A DNA stretch of 64,000 bases from Loripinus fragilis (taxonomy: Eukaryota > Mollusca > Bivalvia > Lucinida > Lucinidae): contig OZ026526.1 of the NCBI GenBank assembly GCA_964019695.1, forward strand, positions 13,847,754 to 13,911,753. The letters run 5' to 3'. Numbering within the stretch: position 1 is the stretch's first letter; each line of letters opens with the position of its first letter. Both the position numbers and the translations under genes were made by a program. Shown piece by piece: positions 1 through 9,800 of this stretch. The notes below the pieces were generated by a model. It ran no database searches. It was not told the DNA's origin and saw only the letters and a list, made by a program, of their open reading frames with translations.

Positions 1-1
1 A

Positions 2-154
2 TTCGGCATAATAAAACGACATGTGAATGGTTGCTGCAACCAAATAGCAGATGCTTTAAGTCGCTTTAATTTTCAGAGGTTCTTCCAACTCGCTCCAGAG
101 GCAGACAAGGCTCCTACACCAGTTCCCAGCCATCTGTTGAACATCTTCAATTAA
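2..154 (+). pseudogene. RT/RNase H C-terminal fragment of a Ngaro/DIRS-type retrotransposon
   Basis: Frame 2 is open from the window edge to a TAA at 152-154. It contains a QIADALSR motif followed by a Pro/Ala-rich tail (LAPEADKAPTPVP). In tyrosine-recombinase retrotransposons this 'ADALSR' block closes the RNase H domain, so this is the last 50 codons or so of a pol ORF whose body lies outside the window. It overlaps the recombinase reading frame (open from position 70), as overlapping ORFs do in DIRS/Ngaro elements. The family is inferred from this motif together with the two genes downstream. It may be an intact tail; it is called a fragment because only the end is visible. Confidence 0.7.
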
Positions 155-1041
155 GGTCCAATCAGCTGTTAGCTGCCAGTGTGACTCCAAATACCCATGC
201 GGTTTACAATAATGCTTTATCAGCATTTGGGTCTTTTCGTCAGAAATACAATTTTTCAGTAGTTTGGCCAGTACCTGTGCCACATTTAACTTTGTTTATT
301 GCCTATTGTTTTGAGCAGGGTTATTCTCCTGCTACTGTATCCTCATACATGTCTGGAATTAGTTTTTATCATAAAATTAGTAGTTTACAAGATTCAACAT
401 CAAATTTTGTGGTTAAAAAACTTCTTGAAGGGTTTAAGAGAACACGTAAAAGGTGTGATGTACGTGCACCCATTACAGAGGGTATTCTACAAAAAATTTG
501 CATTACTTTAAATCAGGTCTGTTACAATGAATATGAATATTATCTTTTTAAAGCCGCATATCTACTGGCATATTTTGGACTTCTTCGTATTAGCGAGTTA
601 GTTTTTACCAGCCATTTAATGTCAAATAGACCACTTATGTGTAATGATATCCAGCTCGTGGAGGGTGACTCCGCAGTCTTGATTACAATAAGAATCTCAA
701 AAACAAACCAGCGTGGTTTACCTTGTACATTGCGTATTCCTGCTACGGACAATCCTTTGTTTTGTTGTGTGACGGCTGTGCAGAGTTATCTCAAATATAG
801 ACCTCATAATGCACCTTATTTTTTAGTCCATAGGGATGGTGCTCCTTTAACACGAGGTCAATTTTGTAGCGTTCTGGCCAAAACATTACATTTCTTGAGG
901 TTGCCCACAAGTATCTATACCTCTCATTCTTTTCGCATCGGGCGAGCTACTGATTTAGCATCAAAAGGAGTCTTAACTTTAAACATACAGAAATTAGGCA
1001 GATGGAGTACCAACACTGTTGAGCAGTATATCCGCATGTAA
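70..1041 (+). CDS. Tyrosine recombinase (integrase) of a Ngaro/DIRS-like retrotransposon
   Basis: Cuts and rejoins DNA to integrate a circular retrotransposon cDNA without a DDE integrase. The frame is open from 70 to 1041; the first obvious in-frame start-like codon is GTG at 181, but the reading frame is already open and overlapping the RNase H tail, so expression by frameshift or overlap is likely and the start is not fixed. Counting from 181, the catalytic set is visible: Arg136 (LLRISEL), Lys174, His249-x-x-Arg252 (HSFR), Trp275 in the His/Trp position and nucleophile Tyr283 (EQYIRM) next to the C-terminus. Residues 1-95 form the helical core-binding part. No stops interrupt it, so the recombinase could be functional. 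An SGNH hydrolase ORF follows after 16 bp. Confidence 0.85.
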   Translation, partial: FSEVLPTRSRGRQGSYTSSQPSVEHLQLRSNQLLAASVTPNTHAVYNNALSAFGSFRQKYNFSVVWPVPVPHLTLFIAYCFEQGYSPATVSSYMSGISFYHKISSLQDSTSNFVVKKLLEGFKRTRKRCDVRAPITEGILQKICITLNQVCYNEYEYYLFKAAYLLAYFGLLRISELVFTSHLMSNRPLMCNDIQLVEGDSAVLITIRISKTNQRGLPCTLRIPATDNPLFCCVTAVQSYLKYRPHNAPYFLVHRDGAPLTRGQFCSVLAKTLHFLRLPTSIYTSHSFRIGRATDLASKGVLTLNIQKLGRWSTNTVEQYIRM

Positions 1042-1057
1042 GGGAATTTTTTATTAA

Positions 1058-1678
1058 ATGGCTTTTTTAATTCCAGACAATGACATTTGGATTATTGGAT
1101 CGTCCATCATTACCCATGCGGAGGAAGCAGCATTTGCCAAAAACCAGGGTGATTTGCAATTAGAAGGAAGACAAGTCCTCTGGTTTGGAAGCAGAGGAAT
1201 GCATTGGTACGACCTGCGCCCAAAAGTTCAGTGGGAGATGCTCAATCGTCCTCCGCCGGTAATGTTGGTCATCCATGTCGGGGGGAATGATTTAGTAAAC
1301 ATAAGTCAAGCAAAAATGATGAAAAAGATAACCAAAGACATAAAGTATATCCATTCAGTCTTTCCATCATCATACTTGGTATGGTCGGACATTCTACCTC
1401 GTAGTAAGTGGCTTGGTTTGAGACCTACAGCCAGAAATATTTTCAATATTGACAAAAAAAGGAGGAGGATAAACCGCCATGGTCGCCAAGTTGTCCATCA
1501 ATATGACTTGGGCCGTTCTATTTCACATGAATTAGATGTTGATGTACCCAGTTTCTATAAAAATGATGGGACACACCTCACAGCGGTTGGCAACAGTATA
1601 TTTTTATTAGCCCTTCAAGAGGGGATAAAATCATTCTTTAGCAATAGTGGAAAGAACTACTATGATGCTAAAGAATAA
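1058..1678 (+). CDS. SGNH/GDSL-type hydrolase carried by the tyrosine-recombinase retrotransposon
   Basis: 206 residues from ATG to TAA, on the same strand 16 bp after the recombinase. The SGNH blocks are present in order: block I IIGSSI (Ser16 in the nucleophile position), a Gly near residue 47 (FGSRG), block III HVGGNDL (Gly75/Asn77) and block V DGTHLTAVG (Asp160, His163). Such esterase-like ORFs are known in Ngaro-type elements, whose role in the life cycle is not established; lipid or ester hydrolysis is the expected chemistry. The length is near that of single-domain SGNH hydrolases. No signal peptide is evident. The uninterrupted frame and intact catalytic residues argue for recent activity. 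Confidence 0.8.
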   Translation: MAFLIPDNDIWIIGSSIITHAEEAAFAKNQGDLQLEGRQVLWFGSRGMHWYDLRPKVQWEMLNRPPPVMLVIHVGGNDLVNISQAKMMKKITKDIKYIHSVFPSSYLVWSDILPRSKWLGLRPTARNIFNIDKKRRRINRHGRQVVHQYDLGRSISHELDVDVPSFYKNDGTHLTAVGNSIFLLALQEGIKSFFSNSGKNYYDAKE

Positions 1679-3240
1679 GCCGCTGAATGGGGTGCAAATT
1701 AAAAGTTTTGTTTTGTATGGGTTACACACGGGCCTCTCTGACTGCTTTGAAGGTCCATAGAACTGTGAGCTGAGATTCTGGGCTAGATTTTTTGTTTCAG
1801 GTGTTTTATCTGCTGATATACTTGGTGATGGTAAATTTCCACAGCTTCTACAAGTGTGAACACAAAGAAACTGAGTTACAGACCAATACCTGGACAATGT
1901 GGAAAGACTTGTTTTTGATTCAGGCTTTTTTATTTGCTTCAGAATGTGTCAAGGCATAAAACCCATTCAACATTGGTTTGTGTGTGTATTAATAATGTTA
2001 TTTCATCAATTTCTCAATATATTGAGTAGAAAGCTGGTTATGCTTTGACATATTCTCAAGTAAATTGGGGACAGCAGTAAGAGTAACAACAAGCAATAAT
2101 TTGCATTTTTTAATTTATACAAATATGAATCCGAAGTTCAGCCTCGCAGATGGAACATTTATTTATGAGCAAAATTGCTGGACTGAATTACAATTCCATA
2201 TAGAGGCAACATAATTCTAAGGCTTTGTCGCTGCATGGGATACGGCGGGATTCAGGCGGCAAAACATTGGACGTATTGGTGATCTTTTAAAATTTCAAAT
2301 AAAATGTAAGTTCCGAGATGGGACGGACTCTTTCACTGGACCTTATCTGATAGATCTGCTTACAGCAATTAAGGTGTAACCACGAGAGTCTTTCCCAGAT
2401 CAACAAAATAACACTACTGTAACACGATTTTGAAATAATTGGATCACACACTAGCTCCCGAATTGGGATTATAAGGGGAGAGTGATGCCCGTTACAGGTA
2501 CAGGAGAAAATTGCAATGGCATGTAAAATTAGAATTTTTTGGCGTATATATTATTCTTGTACCGGTATCCTCGTGTACCCAATTTTGGCCTGTATATAAT
2601 ATTTGGGTCGTTGTGGTGTCGTTTATAACACATATAATATTGGTGCTTGTTCAGTAATTTATACATTCTCCTGGCATCTAATTTTAAAGTGTGATATACG
2701 TGATGGTATAAATATCTGTTCAAGGTACAGTTCGTGTATGGTTACTTGTTGTCGTAAAAAGATAATGTAAAGTATTAATATCAGGAGATTTAAGGCAGAT
2801 AAGGCTTTCATGCATAAAACATCTAAATTATTAAATAGCTTGTGTGAGTATCTAATTCAATTTTCCTTTGGGAAAAGGTAGATCACCATTACGTCCAATA
2901 TAACAGGAATCCCACACAGCGGCCATATTCTAGCCAATTTTATGGTGATACATATATATATATAGTGTTTTTGCTATGAGGTGATTCTAGTCACTCAATA
3001 AATGATCTGGAAGTCAATGTTGTTTATTTTTATGTATGAGGTATAATGCTCCCTATGTCGGCATCCTAAAATAATCTATTTTTTTTAAGTCTATAGATAC
3101 TAGCATTACTAGTCCCAATTCTGATTTGTTTCATGATGCATTCAACTAATACAGCAAATGATATATGCATTTACAAAGGCCAAGAACAATTCATTCAGCA
3201 GTATTTTAAGTATCTATGATAATCTTTAGTAACTGAAGTT
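1679..3240. other. No gene seen; probable 3' region of the Ngaro element then intron or intergenic DNA
   Basis: No convincing coding signal on either strand. The first few hundred bases after the hydrolase are probably the untranslated 3' end of the retrotransposon, but the split terminal repeats expected for Ngaro elements could not be located by eye. A short AT dinucleotide run lies near 2950-2965. The last exons of the minus-strand DNAAF8-like gene should lie in or beyond this stretch, but none was recognised. Confidence 0.5.
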
Positions 3241-3261
3241 CATATCTGATCTGAAAAAACA

Positions 3262-3428
3262 TGTAATTAAAAAGTAATTGAAAGTAATTGTTAATTACTC
3301 CCATATTGACCATGTAATTAATTACATTCAATTACAGTAATTAAAGGAATGGCTTAATTACAATTACATGCAATTACTTCCGAAAATGTAATTAAATTAC
3401 AATTAATTACAATTACAATTTTAATTAC
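3262..3428. repeat. TAATTAC/GTAATTA-rich repeat
   Basis: About 165 bp made almost entirely of TAATTAC, CAATTAC and their complements in both orientations. This resembles the AATTAC-rich internal segments of some hAT-derived non-autonomous elements, but no termini or target duplications were identified, so the class is open. Confidence 0.6.
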
Positions 3429-3719
3429 CCCAACTCTGTGGGAATGCCGCGCTCTAGGCACAACACTGACTCTAAGAAAGTTCTGATTTCGCATTAATGA
3501 GGAACTGAACTGGTATAAGCTTGGACTAGACAATGAGGGCAGCTTAAAAAGTTCTTAGCTTAGAAAAATTGTGTTTGTGTTTAATGTTCCACCAGCAGCT
3601 AAGGTCATAAAGAGATATATAAAAGACCATCCTGACTTCATTATATCAAAATTATAAAAAGCTGCACAGATCTAAAAAGGGATAAAATAACAAGATTAAA
3701 ATGAAATACAAAGACCAAC

Positions 3720-3846
3720 CTTTCATTTGGATTAATTCCAAGGACCTTCTGCACTTTTTCGATACTCTGTTGTTGTTCATGGCGAATCTGATCAAAGTTC
3801 CTCAAGTCAATAAACACTGTAGGCTCCTTATCTTCTGGTTTCAATA
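3720..3846 (-). CDS. DNAAF8: DNAAF8-like exon with the TVFIDLR motif
   Basis: 127 nt, acceptor TTTATTGCAG, donor GTTGG. It encodes LKPEDKEPTVFIDLRNF followed by a Gln-rich helical segment (DQIRHEQQQSIEKVQKVLG). TVFIDLR matches the human SPTIFIDLRQ motif, the most recognisable part of the family. It ends two nucleotides into an Arg/Ser codon, so at least one more coding exon must follow at lower coordinates; none was recognised between 1 and 3700. A foldback repeat starts 15 nt upstream of the acceptor. Confidence 0.78.
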
Positions 3847-6800
3847 CTGCAATAAATATATGAGCCGTGACATGTGATTTCCAACAATGTGGCATTTTGA
3901 CATGTGTAGACTCAGACGAGCATGTGCAGCCTTCTTTTAAGCTTAGAAATTCCAAACAGTGTTTTCAACAAGCACCAGTAGCCAGCGATTACACCTGCTA
4001 CTTAGGGCTTAGGAGCCGGCTACTTTTGTGCAGAATGTAGTTATTTCACTTATTTTCATCAATGAAACTCCTTCAATAAAAGCTTAAGTACAGGCTACTT
4101 TGACAGTTAAATCTTAAAAAAAACACTGTCCAAATGATGTTCAGTCAGTAGCTTAAGACTCATAGTATACTCAAGCAACTAGCAAAGGCTCTGATCAGAC
4201 TGCGCTTATGCGCAGGCTGGTCTGAGGCTTTGCTGGTCGCACATACCACATTGTTGGAAATCCCATGCCACAGCTCATATCAGCAAGGTTCTGAGAAAGC
4301 CTATCATGAGCATTGGGCCAGTTAAGCAATTTTTTGTCAACGTAAAATTGCGATTATTTTCTTATCCGTCAGTTTAAATATGTGTTTTAGGTGCTCAAAA
4401 GAACCATCTCATCAAGACGGTTCTTTTGAGTACCCACAACATATGTTTTGGTTGAGGAACAAGAAAATAATTTTCAGTTACGGCTTACGCACTCTTATCT
4501 GGAGGTCTGGCCTGTGTTTTGGGTGCTCAAAAGAACCTTCACATTGTGAAGGTTATTCTGAGTACCCACAACATATGTTATGGTTGAGAAATAATAAAAA
4601 CATTCAAATACACACTTTTATCTGGTGGCAGGCCATTTTTTTGGTCTGATTCTTTACATCCCAGTCAACAGCTATGGTCATGTTGGGACTGTCAGTTCAC
4701 CTAACCACACGTTTTTATTGGGCAAGCTTGACTAAGCAGTTAACTAGTACTTCATTCACATACTTTTGCTTGTAACTGACAACAACCCTTCTTGAATCAG
4801 CAGAAGAGAAGAGAATGACATAGAAATATTTTCACTCAATCTCCACAAAAGTATGGAACAGGGCCTGGAATGAACTCGTGACCCTCCATCTGCAGTCAGA
4901 CATGTTACTGATATACTGCACAAAATGTGCCTTTTATGTCAAATACTGTAAATGCATGATTTTTTTTTCATCCTTTATTTCTTTGAGTGACTTATTGACA
5001 TTCTCTATCATTTAACATAAATTTACTAAATCTGATGGTTTTTAATAAGAATGGCTATTTTCATTGCCTGGGTAGCATTAAATAATCAGTTATTCACCAA
5101 TTTGAAAAAAATAATCCTTTTATTTAAATATATAATCTGATTACACATTCCAGGCTGACCTTAACTTAGGCAGATATATGTCAGCATGAAGCTCTTAAAT
5201 TATTGGCAGTGGAGAAATAGGCTTTCTTCATACTGACAAGCGATCAGACATGTTAATAGACAGGTTTAGATAAACAAAAAAAATTCAGCGTAAAGTTGTA
5301 AATATTTTCTTACCCATAATTTTTAGCATATGTTTTGGGTGCTCAAAAGAACTGTCTCATTGAAACGGTTCTTTTGAGCACCCACAACATATGTTTTGGT
5401 TGAGAAACAAGAAAAATCTTTTTCTGTTATGCACTCTTAACTAAAGTCCTGTTAATACCACAAACTATCAAAACTAATAAGATATGAATTTTCCGGGAGA
5501 AATTTTAGCAGAATCTTTAACTAAATTGCATTCTACTTTGAGATTTTTCTCCCATTTTGCCAATTTTAACTATTAAAGCGCCAATAATCACAACTGCAGA
5601 AGACGACAAATTTTGTGACATCTTTCCTAATTTCTGAAAGAAATACTGGCCAAGGGATGATATTTCATGAGAATTGTCTGCCAGCAGACGATTCTCATAA
5701 AATATCATGCCTTATTTGTTATTTTTGAAAAAGCAGCAAAATTTGAAATTATCGTCTGCTGCAAATTATAGGTGGCGCTCTATGGGGCTAATGAGATTTT
5801 TGGTAGAAAAATGAGCCCTCTCAGTTTCTGATTTGTTATCCTACCTGGACTAGGTTGTTGTGGTGGTGGTGGTTCCCTCGGAGGTATTCTAGGTGTTAGT
5901 ACTCTTGGTACAAAGTCACTGGTGTTGGTACCACATGATGATGTCTGTTTCATTTGCTTGTCTGAATTAAGAATTAAGAAATATATAAATGAATGACATG
6001 ATGGTACACAGCACTTATAATAATCAATTGCATTTCAACTGCTTGTCTCCTTCCAGGGTGGTTGAGCTATGCTGCTTGAGTAGCTTCAGTATTTTTTTAA
6101 CCCTTAAAGTGCCAATCACGACTAATTTTGTGACACCTTTCCCAATTTTCGACAAAAATAAAGTATGATATGACATGAGAATCGTCTGCCAGCAGAGGGT
6201 TAATTGACCGTTCCAAGGCGGACTTCTTTTGTGGATCCTTTTTGTTATTTGTGTTTCATGTCTGTCATGATGGCTTGTCTGTTCCTTGCAGCCTTGTGGT
6301 CACCTACTGGGAAAGGGCTGGCCTCTTGGCTCTTTTGTGTGATGTCTTCTTGTGTTTTGTCACTTTCCCATATGGTGTCCTGGGTCAGGTGTGGTATTTG
6401 ATTGTTACATATTGATTCCTGATATTTGCCTTCTTCATTACTTTAAATCCCAAAAGGCTTAAAAAGTTTGAGTAGGCCCCAAAATATAAGGGTCGGTAGG
6501 GTAACCGGAAACTAGACCTTTTCTTTTATTTTGGCCAACTTACGTACATTCAACAGAACATGTACAACTGTATTTTTCAGGCTTTCCAGCAGCATCTTTG
6601 AAAAAACTAGGAGAAAACAAGGAAAAATATTTACAAAATACTAAGAAAAAAACTAGGAAAATCTAGGAAGTTTGAGGCAAAAAAGGATTTATTTGGTTAT
6701 CTGGTTTACTTTTCCCTCCCTGATTACCACAGTAACCGTACACATTCATACTACAAGACTGTTAAGCTTACTAAATTTTTTCTGCAGTCAACAGAGCAGA

Positions 6801-9800
6801 CTCTTATATGAAATGAAAAAAGTCAATAAGCAATGCTTATTAGATACCCCCCGCACAGTAAGATTCAGTGAAAAAACTTGGCAAGTTATAGTTCAAACCA
6901 GCAGACCTAAGTTTGGAAAAGAAGATTTCAGCAGAATCTGTGCAAACAAAAATTATAAACTCCTTCATGCATATGTTCAATGTGTCTACATTGTATCCGC
7001 AAAGTATCAAATTGCTCCATCAAAAGCTATGTAGGAGTTGAGCGGCCCATAAAGGCACTATCCATGCATATACAAAAGTCATATAAGGTAATAATTGTCT
7101 AAGTTCTAATAGCTGTCATTTTGTCAAATTTTTTTTTTTCAACCAGACTCCTTCATGCATATGTTCAATGTGTCTATATTGTATAGGAAAAGTATCAAAT
7201 TGCTACATTAAAAGCTGTGGTTGGATTTGATTGGCCCATGACGGCACCATCTATGCATACACAAAAGCCTTATTTGGGAAAAATTGTCTAAGTTCTCACA
7301 GCTGTCATATTGTCAAAAATTATTTTTTCTGAGCCAAACTCCTTCATGCATATGTTCAATGTGTCTACATTGTATAGGCAAAGTATCAAATTGCTCCATC
7401 AAAAGCTGTGGTAGGAGTTGATCGGCCCATGAAGGCACTATGCATATACAAAAGCCTTATTAGGGAAAAATTGTCTTAACTTCTCACAGCTGTCATTTTG
7501 TCAAAAAATATTTTTTTCTGAAGTAAACTCCTTCATGCATATGTTCAATGTGTCTACATTGTATAGGCAAAGTATCAAAGTGTTCCATCAAAAGCTGTGG
7601 TAGGAGTTGATCGGCCCGTGTATGGCCTATAATAGCATAAGCATAAAACCCTATATTAAAAGCCATTTAGAACTACAAAGGGAAATAACTCTAATAGAAT
7701 TGGCCCCTAGCCCTTACTTTTTTGTCTAAAGTATTTGTCTTGCATATATGAACATGTTTGCAAGGTTTGATGAAAATCCAGCAATGACTCTTCAAGATAT
7801 TAAAAAAACAAAACGTTACGGACGGACGGACAGACGCACACACGGACGCACACACACACGCACGCACGCACACACGCACGGACAACGTGAAAACAGTATA
7901 CCCACCACAAACCCACCACAAACAAAGTTTGCGGGGGGTATAATTAATGTTATTTTATAAAGGTTATTTTAGGCGCAATAAAGGTTGTTTCACTGATATT
8001 CTAATAAAAAAACAAATCACAAATTAACATTGAATTTTCTAGCATTTTTACAGAATTCTGGTCTTTTCCACCCCTGTATTCGACTGATAGAGGGTACAGC
8101 AAATCCTTAGCCAACAAATCACAAATTTCTTGAGTTATATACCCTATTTTTTCAAATAGTTTCGCGTTGAGCAGTGTTGGACTGTAAAATTACAACACAT
8201 TTCTGAAAGGGGGGCTCGGGGATCTTCCCCCGGAAAATTTTGAAAACCAAGAAAGCAGAGGAAGCCATCTCTGGTCATTTTGCAGGGGCAATTTTACCTT
8301 CAGAAAATGAAGAATTTCGGATGAGATCTCTCCCATTTATTTATTGTATGCTCTTTTTAAATATAAGAATTAGACAGATATAGGCATAAATCTGTATTAG
8401 ACTTGGGTATATTTGACTTGACTTTTTGACAACCTTATAGGGTGACATTAGTAAATCAGGACATAATTGAGAAGTCAATAAACCCAATTGATGCACTCCA
8501 TTAATATTTAACAGCCCAGTTTTTTGCAGTGTGTCCAGCATAATGTTTGGGAGTTTAGCAGGTTCGATTCCCAGGTCCGGCACATTCTTTCACTATAGTT
8601 GTCAGTTTCTGGTGAAATGATGAGCACAGAGTACTCCTGCCTAAGAAAAGTGTGGTTAGGATCATTCCTACCTGACCTCAGATGTAAAGCAAGAAATCAA
8701 CCAAAAAGCATTTACCTTATCTCACTCTTTTTTATGCTGCCTTATATGAAATCTCAAAAACTGAGCATCAGACCAAAATAGAGTCTGTTTCACACTGGTG
8801 CAAGAGTTAGGTAGACACTTACAATAGTCTAAGGATGGATACAGCATTCTAAAACAATGCAAGATGTCACGAACATTACATGTCAACATATTTATATATA
8901 TGGTTTATTTCTTATGTTCAAACTGATCTTGCAAAAATCAAAGGTTCCACCAGGGTGTTTGAGTCAATTGTAGTCATCATAGAGAATAGTCCAACCTTCA
9001 GTTATCACTTGAGAAGGCTAGACTATGCATCAGTGCCACCAGTCCACACAAAGAACACCAAGACAGTTCAACACCCTAAAGGTCTTATTCTGAAAAAATA
9101 TCTCAAAACACTTATCTAAAAAAGTGCCAAATTTATGAAAAACTAGGAATACTAGGAGGTTTTTGACAAAACTAGGAAAAACTAGGAGCACATTTAAAAT
9201 ACTAGGAAAAAGTAGGAAAACTAGGAAAAACTAGGAACGCTAGAAAGCCTGATTTTTCTATTTTGGAATATTTTCTCTCATTGGGGAAAAAATACTAGAC
9301 TTTTAACTCAGAAAATTACAAAATTTGGCTTAAACAGGGTTCATACAGGCAAGCTTAAGTAAGATTCAATGACTTTTCAAGGACTTCTAAAAGCCTCTCT
9401 TACAGTTTTTAAGGACTAAAAGATAATGAAAAATACTGACCTAAGTGTTAAAATTCGACTTCAGAAATGCTAGACTGAGATAATGGAGAAGTTAGTATTA
9501 GAAAATTAGTATAAAATTGTTGTGCCTATATTTGGTGCAGCATATGCTGCACCAAATAAAGACAAAACAATTTTATACTGATTTTGGTCTCTACCAACAG
9601 TGCTAAGTCCTACAGAAACTAGCAGAATTCAAGGACTTTTCAAGGCTTTTGAGTGATTTTCCAGTACGTTTCAAGGCAGATTTAATTTTCAAGGACTTTT
9701 CAAGAAAGCCCTCTAAATTCAGATACTTTTCAAGCCTGTGGGAAGCCTGTTAAAAATACCTTCTTCAGCCGGCTTTTTCACGTTGTCATCAAGATACCCA

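Larger units (their letters stand above)
6578..9251. mobile_element. Candidate hAT-like element with CAGGCTTTC termini, host to nested repeats
   Basis: The left end CAGGCTTTCCAGC and the right end GCTAGAAAGCCTG are inverted, with ATTTTT on both outer sides as a possible 6-bp duplication (weak, because it is low-complexity). Both subterminal regions are rich in ACTAGGAAA (6600-6670 and 9138-9240). No transposase is visible. The tandem array at 6959-7950 sits inside. An apparent exon-like stretch near 6789-6950 (after TTTTTCTGCAG) was not recognised. Confidence 0.5.

Noticed and set aside
2529..2723. A Tyr/Lys-rich minus frame as the missing last DNAAF8-like exon
   Set aside because: No acceptor in the right phase and composition unlike the rest of the protein.
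3448..3560. An open minus-strand stretch with Ser-rich translation as a following DNAAF8-like exon
   Set aside because: No convincing acceptor/donor pair in phase 2 and no conserved motif.
6672..7034. A 120-codon frame preceded by TTTTTCTGCAG, looking like an exon
   Set aside because: No donor, no family motif, and it lies in a TE and runs into the 189-bp repeat. Possibly an old exon fragment, but not supportable.
7806..7890. CRISPR-like short regular repeats
   Set aside because: A simple GACG/CACA microsatellite without spacers, in an animal genome.
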